A DNA stretch of 64,000 nt, taken from contig NZ_JBGFGL010000075.1 in the NCBI RefSeq assembly GCF_041224425.1, positions 186,001 to 250,000 on the forward strand, written 5' to 3'. Position 1 is the stretch's first letter. The number at the start of each line of letters is the position of its first letter. This DNA is from Psychroserpens sp041224425. GTDB taxonomy: Bacteria; Bacteroidota; Bacteroidia; Flavobacteriales; Flavobacteriaceae. The translations under genes were made by a program, and so were the position numbers. Positions 1-8,311 of this stretch are shown in pieces. The notes below the pieces were generated by a model. That model saw only the letters and a list, made by a program, of their open reading frames with translations, was not told the origin of the DNA and did no database searches.

Positions 1-1
1 T

Positions 2-241
2 TTTCTTGGAATCACCGAATCAATACCAAAATTCACAAAACAGGATGAAGAAGTGGAAGATTTGATCGAAGTCCCTTTGTCGCATTTTATGGAAGCCTCT
101 TCTGTAATTACGACCTCCGTTGCAACCTCTTACAAAGTTGAGGTTCAGGTACCTGCATTTAAACTTAATGACCATGTAGTTTGGGGAGCCACAGCCATGA
201 TGCTTAGCGAAGTGAAAGACCTGTTAAAAATGGTATTGTAA
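2..241 (+). CDS. NUDIX CoA pyrophosphatase-like protein, C-terminal fragment
   Basis: The frame is open from the left edge of the window and ends at TAA 239-241, so only the last 79 codons are present. The tail carries VWGATAMMLSEV; a (V/I)WGATA stretch near the C-terminus is typical of NUDIX hydrolases of the CoA pyrophosphatase (NudL/YeaB) type, which split CoA into phosphopantetheine and 3',5'-ADP. The Nudix box would lie upstream of the window, so catalytic residues cannot be checked. The assignment rests on this short tail alone. Confidence 0.65.
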   Translation, partial: FLGITESIPKFTKQDEEVEDLIEVPLSHFMEASSVITTSVATSYKVEVQVPAFKLNDHVVWGATAMMLSEVKDLLKMVL

Positions 242-254
242 CATAGAGATTTTG

Positions 255-262
255 TATGTTTG
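255..262 (+). promoter_or_regulatory. Bacteroidota -7 element before the acyltransferase gene
   Basis: TATGTTTG fits the TAnnTTTG consensus of the Bacteroidota housekeeping sigma factor. A TTG lies at 236-238 with a 16-bp spacer, one base short of the usual range. It sits 22 bp before the ATG at 285. Confidence 0.4.
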
Positions 263-284
263 TCTTTGGACAAAAGAAAAATGA

Positions 285-1097
285 ATGGGATTATTTAAAC
301 GAAATCCGTTTGGACATATATTATTTATTAAGAAATGGCTGATTAGAATCCTTGGTTTATTGACGCATCGTCGTTTTAGAGGTTTTAATGAGCTTCAAAT
401 TGAAGGCTCTGAGGTTATTAAACAGCTTCCCGAAACCAATGTGCTCTTCATTTCCAATCACCAAACCTATTTTGCAGATGTCATTGCCATGTTTCATGTA
501 TTTAATGCGAGTTTAAGTGGACGATTAGATAGCATAAAGAATGTTGGCTATTTATGGAACCCAAAGCTCAACATGTATTACGTAGCAGCAAAAGAAACCA
601 TGAAGTCTGGCTTGATTCCAAAGATATTTGCCTACACAGGTTCCATCAGTATTGAGCGTACATGGCGATCTAAAGGTCAGGATGTGAATCGTCAGGTCAA
701 GATGAGCGATATCACCAATATTAAAAAAGCATTGGATGATGGTTGGGTAGTAACCTTTCCGCAAGGTACCACAACGCCATTTAAACCGATTAGAAAAGGA
801 ACAGCACACATTATTAAACAATACAAACCTATTGTAGTTCCTATCGTAATTGATGGCTTCCGTCGTTCGTTCGATAAAAAAGGATTACGCGTTAAGAAGA
901 AAAATGTGTACCAATCTTTTGAAATCAAAGAGCCTTTACAAATCGATTACGACAACGAAACCATCCCAGAAATCGTTGAAAAAATAGAATACGCCATTGA
1001 GCAACATCCTTCCTTCTTAAAAGTAATTCCTCAAGAAGAGCTCATGGAAAAAGAACGCATCAATCAAGAATATCGAAATTGGTTACGCGACGATTAA
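285..1097 (+). CDS. 1-acyl-sn-glycerol-3-phosphate acyltransferase family protein (PlsC-like)
   Basis: 270 residues with the layout of PlsC-family acyltransferases, which acylate lysophosphatidate or related lipids at the inner membrane. A hydrophobic N-terminal segment (about 11-27) is followed by the NH motif in SNHQTYFADV. The catalytic His59 and the Asp65 are separated by five residues, whereas the family motif is HX4D. The motif that is normally FPEGT reads FPQGT at 158-162. The rest of the fold appears complete, so it is probably an active but divergent branch; the true substrate is uncertain. It converges on the next gene with only 4 bp between stop codons. Confidence 0.75.
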   Translation: MGLFKRNPFGHILFIKKWLIRILGLLTHRRFRGFNELQIEGSEVIKQLPETNVLFISNHQTYFADVIAMFHVFNASLSGRLDSIKNVGYLWNPKLNMYYVAAKETMKSGLIPKIFAYTGSISIERTWRSKGQDVNRQVKMSDITNIKKALDDGWVVTFPQGTTTPFKPIRKGTAHIIKQYKPIVVPIVIDGFRRSFDKKGLRVKKKNVYQSFEIKEPLQIDYDNETIPEIVEKIEYAIEQHPSFLKVIPQEELMEKERINQEYRNWLRDD

Positions 1098-1101
1098 ATT
1101 T

Positions 1102-1743
1102 CTAAACTTCCAATTTTTTAAGTTCGTGGTAATTTCTGTTTAAGCGCTTCAGAAGAATACCATAAATTAACCAATAAAACAACAGTAAGATAGCGATGCC
1201 AATCGCTAGGGCTATTATGGTGACCAAAGCAATACTGGCATAGTATTTCAGCAATTCACCATTAGCTGTTGCTTGCTCAAGTAAAGCTCTTGAGTTTTCA
1301 TCTTGATTAATGGCTATAGGCATCATATAAGCCACACCTATTACCAAAACAACCAAATTAAAGAACACATATTGTTTAACGGTACGTCTGGTTTTCAAGA
1401 TGTTTTCCATCAGATTTTTAGCAGTATCTGCTGTATTGATGGTTTTGTAGTTCATATAAAAACGATAGAAGAAGTAGGCCAAAATGCCATAAGATAAAAT
1501 CGTAATGGCAATGAATCCAAATTTCTTTTCCAAGCCTTCAATATCCATGCTATAACCCGAAGCTTTTAATCCGAAGGAAATGACAATCCAAAATACAAAC
1601 TCTAGGATACTGATAATAAATATCCACTTTACAATAGATGAAGACTTTTTCAAGATCATACTGTAAATCTCCTGATACGATAACTTCGGGTAATTATCAT
1701 TGCCTTTCTGCCAATCCTTTTTTAATAATTCTAATTCATCCAT
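1102..1743 (-). CDS. membrane protein encoded with an ECF sigma factor
   Basis: 213 residues with about four hydrophobic segments: roughly 37-62, 75-95, 123-143 and 166-192. The N-terminus is hydrophilic and charged (MDELELLKKDWQKG). It begins 4 bp after the stop of the sigma factor gene, so the two are surely co-transcribed. Membrane proteins in this position downstream of ECF sigma genes are common in Flavobacteriaceae and may act as sensor or anti-sigma partner, but this one has no anti-sigma motif that I recognise. The function is inferred from position only. Confidence 0.6.
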   Translation of the reverse strand: MDELELLKKDWQKGNDNYPKLSYQEIYSMILKKSSSIVKWIFIISILEFVFWIVISFGLKASGYSMDIEGLEKKFGFIAITILSYGILAYFFYRFYMNYKTINTADTAKNLMENILKTRRTVKQYVFFNLVVLVIGVAYMMPIAINQDENSRALLEQATANGELLKYYASIALVTIIALAIGIAILLLFYWLIYGILLKRLNRNYHELKKLEV

Positions 1744-1747
1744 ACCC

Positions 1748-2242
1748 TTACGGATTTAAGATTGTTTTTAATTTTTTCTTTACCCTGTTCATTTTTACAC
1801 GTGCATTCACTTCAGTAATTCCTAAGGTTTCACTGATTTCACTGTAATTTTTATCCTCTAAATACAAAAACACCAGTGCTTTTTCAATGTCATTCAGTTG
1901 ATGGACAGCGTTGTATAATAGTTTCAGTTGTTGTTCCTCGGTATCGTCATAAGGTTCAGATTTAATCTTAAACTGAACACTTTCAAACTCTTGTGTCGTG
2001 ATACTTCGTTTAGATTTTCTGTAGAGTGTGATGGCGGTATTCAAACCCACACGATACATCCAAGTGCTAAACTTCGAATCGCCTCGAAACTTAGGATAAG
2101 CCTTCCACAACTGTATGGTGATTTCCTGAAACAGATCGTTATGTGCTTCTTGATTATTGGTGTATAATCGACAGACCTTATGCACAATGTTCTGATGCTT
2201 TTCCAGCAGTTCCACAAACTTATGTTCGAGTGCTTTATCCAA
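1748..2242 (-). CDS. ECF-type RNA polymerase sigma factor
   Basis: 164 residues with sigma region 2 (DLFQEITIQLWKAYPKFRG followed by FSTWMYRVGLNTA) and region 4 (YSEISETLGITEVNARVKMNR, a helix-turn-helix). It should direct RNA polymerase to a small set of promoters. The start is TTG at 2242: an in-frame stop lies two codons upstream (2246-2248) and the next in-frame ATG is too far inside region 2. It is the first gene of a two-gene operon with the membrane protein at 1102-1743. Its target genes are not evident here. Confidence 0.9.
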   Translation of the reverse strand: MDKALEHKFVELLEKHQNIVHKVCRLYTNNQEAHNDLFQEITIQLWKAYPKFRGDSKFSTWMYRVGLNTAITLYRKSKRSITTQEFESVQFKIKSEPYDDTEEQQLKLLYNAVHQLNDIEKALVFLYLEDKNYSEISETLGITEVNARVKMNRVKKKLKTILNP

Positions 2243-2327
2243 ATTTTAATCGGTTAGTTGTCTATAAGTAGTCATCTTATTTAAATTGTTACAATCTAAT
2301 TTAAATGATTCCAATTATTTTCTTTTA

Positions 2328-2427
2328 GGGCGTTCCCAACGCTCGCTAAGCTTCCGTCGGTCAGGCTGTCCACTATATCTTTTTAGTACCAAGGCACTAA
2401 AAAGGATGCCGTTTCCATCCTTAACGC
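2328..2427. repeat. flavobacterial intergenic palindromic repeat (REP-like)
   Basis: An approximately 100-bp GC-richer island between two minus-strand genes. It starts with GGGCGTTCCC and ends with CCTTAACGC, so the ends GCGTT (2330-2334) and AACGC (2423-2427) are inverted. Inside are the phrase TCCACTATATC and an imperfect hairpin ATCTTTTTAGT / ACTAAAAAGGAT. From memory this architecture recurs between genes in many Bacteroidota genomes. The right end overlaps the last codons and stop of the YhhN gene. Only one copy lies in the window. Confidence 0.6.
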
Positions 2428-3101
2428 AATTCTGGTTTCAACTTTAAGATTCCTATCACAATGCAATATTGGGCTAGGGCATAGCTCAGCATGATACTTA
2501 CTGAACTCAATGGTAATGCATGGTGAAATTTATCTATGGCCAAAATACTATCGGATACCAAAAATAGAATCGCTCCTATCAAAACCCAAGTAAAACTTTT
2601 GGTGTTAACAGACTTGCGTCTAAGAAAAGCTGAAGTAGCCATACCCAAAATGACAATCATATACACCATAACAGGAACAAGCATGTCTCCCAATCCGTCT
2701 TTCAAATAGAAAAATAGAGATATGGCATAGAGTAGTAGTAGGCCTAAAAAGCCCAAAGGTCTGCTCGAAGTGTTTCTATGTTTCAGGAACACCAAAATGT
2801 ACATGATATGCGCCAACAGGAAACTCACCAATCCTATGATAAAATAAGAACTACTGAGGTTGTCAAACATCAAGGAGATATCACCAAACAGCGAAAATAA
2901 TAGAGCCAAAATCATAAGCAATCGCATGGATTTCCCTAGATCTTTGCTTTGTGCCAAAAAGAACATCAGCAGTGAGCTCACTATGGCTGGTTTGGTAATG
3001 TAAGTGAAATCGATAAGTTCGGTAACTAAACCACAGATAAGGTGTCCCGCTACAATTAAAAAATAAGCGACACTAAACTTTAATTCTGATTTGCTGAGCA
3101 T
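2421..3101 (-). CDS. YhhN family membrane protein (lysoplasmalogenase-like)
   Basis: 226 residues from the ATG at 3101, made of about eight hydrophobic helices. Features of the YhhN/TMEM86 family are visible: KPAIVSSLLMFFL in the second helix region, LFGDISLMF, and AHIMYILVF. Characterised members hydrolyse the vinyl-ether bond of lysoplasmalogens; whether this one does is unknown, and plasmalogens are not established for this lineage. The frame extends to a TTG at 3149, but the 16 extra residues are hydrophilic, so the ATG is preferred. The 3' end runs into the repeat at 2328-2427. Confidence 0.75.
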   Translation of the reverse strand: MLSKSELKFSVAYFLIVAGHLICGLVTELIDFTYITKPAIVSSLLMFFLAQSKDLGKSMRLLMILALLFSLFGDISLMFDNLSSSYFIIGLVSFLLAHIMYILVFLKHRNTSSRPLGFLGLLLLYAISLFFYLKDGLGDMLVPVMVYMIVILGMATSAFLRRKSVNTKSFTWVLIGAILFLVSDSILAIDKFHHALPLSSVSIMLSYALAQYCIVIGILKLKPELR

Positions 3102-3236
3102 AAGATTTATTTCTGTAAAAATATGCAATTCGTCATTCAATTTTAACAATTCAGTAGAATAGAATTTTAAAATACCTTGATCTGTTTCAATTTTGTCCTA
3201 TCAATCAAAAACGAACCGTTAAAATCAATCACTATT

Positions 3237-5390
3237 ATGAAACGCTTAGCTATTTTAATGACACTTTTATTTTCATTTGCTTCTTTTGGGCAAACCACTA
3301 TAAGCGGAAAAGTAACCGACAAAAAACAACAGCCTATTTTTGGTGCCAATGTGTATTTGGAAGGCACATACGATGGTGCCACAACCAATGAAACTGGAGA
3401 GTTTTCTTTTGAAACTTCAGAAAGCGGAAGTCAGGTACTTATCATTTCGTATCTGTCTTATGAAACCAAAAAAATCGCTGGTGATGTGTCAACCCTCAAT
3501 AATCTAACGATTGCGCTAAGAGATGATGTCAACACTTTAGATACTGTTGTGATTTCAGCTGGAACCTTTGAAGCCAATGATAATAGTAAGGTCTCTGTAT
3601 TAAATTCCCTAGACGTAGTTACCACTGCTAGTGCAGTAGGCGATTTTGTTGGAGCTTTGCAAACCCTTCCGGGAACGTCTACAGTTTCTGAAGATGGTCG
3701 TTTGTTCGTTAGAGGTGGAGATGCAGGCGAAACACAAATATTCATTGACGGAATTCGAGTGTTTACACCGTATTCACCAACCGCCAATAACATTCCAACA
3801 CGAGGCCGATATTCGCCATTTTTATTTGATGGTATTACCTTCTCAACTGGTGGTTATTCCGCAGAGTATGGAAATGCTTTGTCCAGTGTACTCTTATTGA
3901 ATACTATTGATGAACCAGATCAAGAAAAAACAGACATCGGTATCATGAGTGTTGGTGGAAGCTTAGGTCATACCGAGAAATGGAACAATACCTCTTTGAG
4001 TGTCAATGCAAGTTATATCAATCTGGCACCTTATATAGCCTTGTATCCAGACCGTAACGATTGGCATAAACCTTATGAAGGAGGTCAAGGTGAAGCAGTG
4101 TTTCGCCAAAAATTTGAAACAGGAATGTTGAAATTTTATGCGGCTTTTGATACCTCAAATTTCGATTTGACCCAAGATGATATCAACGATCCTGATGGTG
4201 TACGTTTTAAGCTTAATAATAGAAATTTTTATGCCAATACGTCTTACCAAGGTCTATTGGGAAATAATTGGTCTATTCAATCGGGATTGAGCTATACCAT
4301 TGCTAGAACTGATATTGATGTCAACAAAGAACTTGATGTAGCAGATGATGAAAACTCAATACATATCAAAGCGAAACTAAAAAAACGTTTCAATAGCCGA
4401 TTTAAACTTGGTTTCGGATTGGAACACTTTTCAACCGATTTTGAGGAAGCTGTGAATTCAGAATTTTTTAATGGAACGTATGGTTTTACCAACAACAATA
4501 CAGCGGCTTTTGTAGAATCTGATATCATTTTCAGTAAAGACCTAGCCTTGAAAGCTGGTTTACGTGCCGATAATTACGAGCTATCAAATGAATTCAATGT
4601 TGTTCCTAGGATTTCCTTAGCTTATAAAACATCAAAGAACGGACAATTGTCTTTGGCTTATGGTGATTTCTATCAGAATGCCAATAATGGTTTGTTGAAA
4701 TTCAATCCATCACTCAAAACGCAAAACACCAAGCATTACATTATGAATTACCAATATGTCAATGATGGAAAAATCTTTAGAGCAGAGTTGTATCGAAAAG
4801 ACTATGACAATTTAGTGAAGTACGATACTGACGAAGCAGGTTTTGATTCCAGTTTTAGTAACTCGGGATCTGGCTTCGCACAAGGATTGGATATTTTTTG
4901 GAGAGATAACAAGAGCCTTAAAAATACCGATTACTGGTTGAGTTATTCGTATTTGGATACAGAACGAAATCATCTTAATTTTCCAACCCAAGCCCAACCT
5001 AACTTTGCTGCTACACATAATTTTTCAGCAGTAGCTAAATATTGGGTTGACGATTGGAAAAGCCAAATAGGATTTGCATATACTTATGCGTCGGGACGAC
5101 CTTACACCAATCCGAATACCAATCAATTTTTAGGTGAAAAAACAAAGAGTTACAATAGTGTTAGCTTGAATTGGGCGTATTTAATCAGTCAGCAAAAGAT
5201 TCTTTATGTTTCTGTAAACAATGTGTTTGCCTTCAAAAACATCAATGGATATCAATATGCAAATTCACCAGATGTCAATGGAAATTTTGCAAGACGTTCT
5301 TTGGTGCCAGCTGCTGATCAGTTTTTCTTTATAGGTTTCTTTTGGACCATCAGCGAAGATGGCAAGGACAATCAATTGGACAATCTCTAG
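3237..5390 (+). CDS. TonB-dependent receptor with carboxypeptidase-regulatory-like N-terminal domain
   Basis: 717 residues from ATG 3237; the in-frame TTG at 3177 would put 20 residues ahead of a clear signal peptide (MKRLAILMTLLFSFASFGQ). The mature N-terminus is a carboxypeptidase-D regulatory-like domain (TISGKVTDKKQQPIFGANVY), then a plug domain (RGGDAGETQIFIDGIRV) and a beta-strand-rich barrel, which ends shortly before a charged tail. It should import a large or scarce substrate across the outer membrane using TonB energy. The substrate is unknown and no SusD partner is present. A tonB-like gene follows after 82 bp. Confidence 0.88.
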   Translation: MKRLAILMTLLFSFASFGQTTISGKVTDKKQQPIFGANVYLEGTYDGATTNETGEFSFETSESGSQVLIISYLSYETKKIAGDVSTLNNLTIALRDDVNTLDTVVISAGTFEANDNSKVSVLNSLDVVTTASAVGDFVGALQTLPGTSTVSEDGRLFVRGGDAGETQIFIDGIRVFTPYSPTANNIPTRGRYSPFLFDGITFSTGGYSAEYGNALSSVLLLNTIDEPDQEKTDIGIMSVGGSLGHTEKWNNTSLSVNASYINLAPYIALYPDRNDWHKPYEGGQGEAVFRQKFETGMLKFYAAFDTSNFDLTQDDINDPDGVRFKLNNRNFYANTSYQGLLGNNWSIQSGLSYTIARTDIDVNKELDVADDENSIHIKAKLKKRFNSRFKLGFGLEHFSTDFEEAVNSEFFNGTYGFTNNNTAAFVESDIIFSKDLALKAGLRADNYELSNEFNVVPRISLAYKTSKNGQLSLAYGDFYQNANNGLLKFNPSLKTQNTKHYIMNYQYVNDGKIFRAELYRKDYDNLVKYDTDEAGFDSSFSNSGSGFAQGLDIFWRDNKSLKNTDYWLSYSYLDTERNHLNFPTQAQPNFAATHNFSAVAKYWVDDWKSQIGFAYTYASGRPYTNPNTNQFLGEKTKSYNSVSLNWAYLISQQKILYVSVNNVFAFKNINGYQYANSPDVNGNFARRSLVPAADQFFFIGFFWTISEDGKDNQLDNL

Positions 5391-5472
5391 AGGCCCAAAT
5401 TTAGTCACATGACAATTATCATATTTTTTCTGTGAAGTATGCAGTATCTTCATAGTATAAAATTTAAGAGTC

Positions 5473-6207
5473 ATGAAAGCTAAAAAAAACCCAGACGTAG
5501 AAGTAGGCAGAAATAGTAGCCTCTATTTTGCTGTCGGCTTGAATTTGATGTTGCTCCTCACGTATTTTATGTTCGAACATAAAACGTATGAAAAAGATGT
5601 TACAGCTAGAGATATCGTACAAGTTGATGATTTCATAGAAGCAGATATCCCAATTGTAAATTTGGATGTGCCACCTCCACCACCTCCACCACCTCCAGCT
5701 TTGGTTCCTAATGACATTACCGTTGTGGAAGATAAAGTTGAAATAGAAGAAACTCTTATTGAGAGTAGCGAAATAGGACAAAATGAAGCTATTCAAGAGT
5801 ATGTGGCTAATGTTGAAGAAGTTGTTGTTGAAGAGGTAGAAGAAGATATTGAAGTGCCGTTTGCAGTTATCGAAAACGTTCCTATATTTCCTGGCTGTGA
5901 AGGACTATCTAACCAAGATGCCATTGCTTGTTTCCAAACTAAAATGCAAGAACACGTCAATAAAAACTTTAGATATCCTGAGCGTGCATTGGAAATGCAA
6001 ATGCATGGAAAGGTTTATGTTCTTTTCGTTATAGATAAAACAGGTAAAGTTACTAAGATTAAAAGTCGTGGACCAGATGAATTATTAGAACAAGAGGCAG
6101 AACGTATTATTGGTTTATTGCCAAAAATGACACCAGGTAAACAAAGAGGACGTGCTGTGAATATGCCATATAGTATTCCGATACACTTCGTCTTTAAAGA
6201 ACAATAG
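5473..6207 (+). CDS. energy transducer TonB
   Basis: 244 residues with the TonB order of parts. A single inner-membrane anchor lies at about 16-34, a periplasmic spacer contains nine prolines in a row (67-75) and an acidic Glu/Val-rich stretch, and a TonB C-terminal domain occupies about 155-242 (YPERALEMQMHGKVYVLFVID, then GKQRGRAVNMPYSIPIHF). It transmits proton-motive force to outer-membrane receptors. Lying directly downstream of a TonB-dependent receptor, it probably serves that receptor. The run of CCACCTCC units in the DNA encodes the proline stretch. Confidence 0.92.
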   Translation: MKAKKNPDVEVGRNSSLYFAVGLNLMLLLTYFMFEHKTYEKDVTARDIVQVDDFIEADIPIVNLDVPPPPPPPPPALVPNDITVVEDKVEIEETLIESSEIGQNEAIQEYVANVEEVVVEEVEEDIEVPFAVIENVPIFPGCEGLSNQDAIACFQTKMQEHVNKNFRYPERALEMQMHGKVYVLFVIDKTGKVTKIKSRGPDELLEQEAERIIGLLPKMTPGKQRGRAVNMPYSIPIHFVFKEQ

Positions 6208-6253
6208 ACATTTTAATTACTTGGTTTATTATTCTATAATTTCAATTGAGAAT

Positions 6254-6287
6254 GTAAAATCTATCAATGCAAGTTGATAGATTTTAC
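6254..6287. terminator. bidirectional terminator-like hairpin between tonB and the anti-sigma gene
   Basis: A perfect 14-bp inverted repeat: GTAAAATCTATCAA (6254-6267) and TTGATAGATTTTAC (6274-6287) with a 6-nt loop. The A/T-rich outer stem gives short U-runs on both strands. It lies between two convergent genes and overlaps the stop codon of the anti-sigma gene. Confidence 0.65.
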
Positions 6288-7063
6288 CTTATGTAGATGT
6301 TGGTAATCAAATTAGACACCGTAGGATGATCACTTCCACCAGCAGGTTCAATAGTAATGTTTAGTGATTCGGAATTTTCTATGTAATTCATGGCTAATAA
6401 GGGTTCTTCAGTCTTAATAATTCCCATGTTTATCATTTCACCATTCACATCAGCCCACATTTGGTAATCTTGTTTCTCATCGAGTTCTGGTAACAAAGTA
6501 GTGTTTATAAAGACCGTTTTGTCTTCATCATTTACATAGCTAATTACCTTTGCATTTGGCATCAGGTCATTTCCTAAAAGGACATATTTTTTTGTATTAG
6601 GATTGTTGATATTGCTAAGCAGTGCTTTGGATTCCTCAAAATCTTTCGATAGTTGATCGATTTTAATATTGAGTTCTCGGTTTTGGTCTTCAACCAATTT
6701 TAATTGTTCTTTGGATGTGTTCCACTGTAAAAAAAGATATACAGAACCAACCAATAATAAAGCCGCAATACTAGCTGCAATGCCTAAAGGTTTGATGTTG
6801 GACTTATTTGAAGTATGCTTTAATTGCTTTATTTTAGAATTGTTTAGATTGTTTAAGAGTTCATTCTTTAAACTTGGACGTGGTTCTACGGCGTTTTCAA
6901 ATCCTAACTTTTCGAAGTTTGCTTCAATTACATCCAACATTGTTTTAAGTTCAGGATAAGCAATCAAAGCTGCTTCGACTTGCTGTGTGTCACTTTCATT
7001 TAGCTCGCCTAACACATATAATTCAAGATAGCCTTGTTCTATTATGTGAGTTTTCTCCATCAT
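6284..7063 (-). CDS. anti-sigma factor, RskA type
   Basis: 259 residues. The N-terminal cytoplasmic part (ELYVLGELNESDTQQVEAAL) resembles the sigma-binding start of RskA-like anti-sigma factors, though I see no zinc-binding HxxxCxxC motif. One transmembrane helix lies at about 93-113, a coiled coil at 114-150, and a periplasmic RskA C-terminal domain follows, with YQMWADVNGE and the end GGSDHPTVSNLITNIYIR. It should hold the ECF sigma factor inactive until the periplasmic domain is processed. The start overlaps the sigma stop by 4 bp, typical of translational coupling. Confidence 0.87.
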   Translation of the reverse strand: MMEKTHIIEQGYLELYVLGELNESDTQQVEAALIAYPELKTMLDVIEANFEKLGFENAVEPRPSLKNELLNNLNNSKIKQLKHTSNKSNIKPLGIAASIAALLLVGSVYLFLQWNTSKEQLKLVEDQNRELNIKIDQLSKDFEESKALLSNINNPNTKKYVLLGNDLMPNAKVISYVNDEDKTVFINTTLLPELDEKQDYQMWADVNGEMINMGIIKTEEPLLAMNYIENSESLNITIEPAGGSDHPTVSNLITNIYIR

Positions 7064-7617
7064 CTTATCACTTCTATTAAAATCATTATAAATGTCACCA
7101 CTTTGATATACAATTCTTGCAATTGTTTTAACGCTTGTTTGATATACGATTTAAAGGTTCCCAAGGGTACACCCATTTCCTCATTGGCTTCACGATGGGT
7201 CAGTCCATTAAAATATACAAGTTCAATTGCTTTTTGGTGATGGGTTTCCAAACGTTTTATAGCACCTTTCAACTTTAAATGATCAATATCGATGTTTTGC
7301 TCTTCAGTTTTACTTTTATATACACTTAAATCTTCGGTTTGGATGAGCTTTTTGTCTTTTCTAATGGCATTAAGGGCCTTATTCTTTGCAATTCGGTATG
7401 CCCAAGTATAAAACCTGCCTTTACGATCATCATAAGCGTCAGATTTCTTCCAGATGGTCATAAATGTGTCTTGCAGTAGATTTTCAGCCAACCCTTCATC
7501 TTTGCAAATTCTAATAATGATACCATATAACGCTGCCGAATACTTATCATATAACAAACCTAAAGCTGACTCGTCTTTAGATTTTAGTTTTGAAATAAGA
7601 TCTTTTTCGTTATCCAT
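7060..7617 (-). CDS. ECF-type sigma factor (partner of the RskA-type anti-sigma factor)
   Basis: 185 residues from ATG 7617; a GTG six codons upstream also opens the frame but adds nothing family-like. Region 2 is seen in ENLLQDTFMTIWKKSDAYD and FYTWAYRIAKNKALNAIR, and region 4 in LTHREANEEMGVPLGTFKSYI. It overlaps the anti-sigma gene by 4 bp and is divergent from the fasciclin gene at 7744 across 126 bp. By analogy with the SigK-RskA system it probably activates its own operon and the fasciclin gene. Confidence 0.92.
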   Translation of the reverse strand: MDNEKDLISKLKSKDESALGLLYDKYSAALYGIIIRICKDEGLAENLLQDTFMTIWKKSDAYDDRKGRFYTWAYRIAKNKALNAIRKDKKLIQTEDLSVYKSKTEEQNIDIDHLKLKGAIKRLETHHQKAIELVYFNGLTHREANEEMGVPLGTFKSYIKQALKQLQELYIKVVTFIMILIEVIR

Positions 7618-7743
7618 TAATGTTAAAGATTTCACAAATAAAAGGTAAAGCTCATCCAGAGCAATAACTGCCGTGTAAATATAAGTGAAAGCTCTTCAAT
7701 TAAAAAGAAGCGCAATAAGTTTAACCAATACATATAAAAAATT

Positions 7744-8256
7744 ATGAAAAAGTTAGTCACTATTTTAATTGCTGTTATTGCTTTAAGTTTTAATACAACA
7801 GCTAATGCCCAAGGAACCATTGTAGATGTTGCCGTAAGCAATGAGAATTTTTCAACGCTTGTTACTGCTCTTAAATCAGCTGATCTTGTCAGTGCACTCC
7901 AAGCAGATGGCCCATTTACCGTTTTTGCTCCAACCAATGATGCCTTTGCGAAAATTGACAAGAGTACATTGAGTTCGCTTTTGGAAAAGAAGAACCAAAA
8001 AGCCTTGGCAAACATTTTAACGTATCATGTTGTATCTGGAAAATTATCTGCAAAGGATGTGGTTGCGGCCTTAAAGAAAGGTAATGGTAAAGTAGAGTTA
8101 AAAGCATTAAATGGACAAAAACTGACCGTTATGCAGAAAAACGGAAAAATTTGGTTAAAAGACCAAAATGGCAATTACAGCGAAATTACTGCAACTGATG
8201 TTATGGGTAGCAATGGTGTTATTCATGTGATTGATAGCGTAGTAATGCCTAAGTAA
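7744..8256 (+). CDS. secreted fasciclin (FAS1) domain protein
   Basis: 170 residues: a signal peptide (MKKLVTILIAVIALSFNTTANAQ) followed by a single FAS1 domain. The hallmarks are the start FSTLVTALKSADLVSALQ, the H1-like motif PFTVFAPTNDAF, the YHVV stretch, and the end NGVIHVIDSVVMPK. FAS1 domains mediate adhesion or ligand binding outside the cell. It is transcribed away from the ECF sigma/anti-sigma operon, which is the likely regulator. A terminator hairpin follows. Confidence 0.93.
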   Translation: MKKLVTILIAVIALSFNTTANAQGTIVDVAVSNENFSTLVTALKSADLVSALQADGPFTVFAPTNDAFAKIDKSTLSSLLEKKNQKALANILTYHVVSGKLSAKDVVAALKKGNGKVELKALNGQKLTVMQKNGKIWLKDQNGNYSEITATDVMGSNGVIHVIDSVVMPK

Positions 8257-8282
8257 TTAGGAAAATTGCTATGGAAAGGAGG

Positions 8283-8311
8283 AAAGGCATTCACATTTTG
8301 TGAATGCTTTT
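8283..8311. terminator. terminator between fasciclin and thioredoxin-like genes
   Basis: GCATTCAC (8287-8294) and GTGAATGC (8300-8307) form a stem with a 5-nt loop and a short T-run follows at 8308-8311. It lies in the 55-bp space between two convergent genes, so it may serve both. Confidence 0.75.

Noticed and set aside
5669..5699. Tandem CCACCTCC-type DNA repeat
   Set aside because: It encodes the proline run of TonB (residues 67-75); not a separate repeat element.
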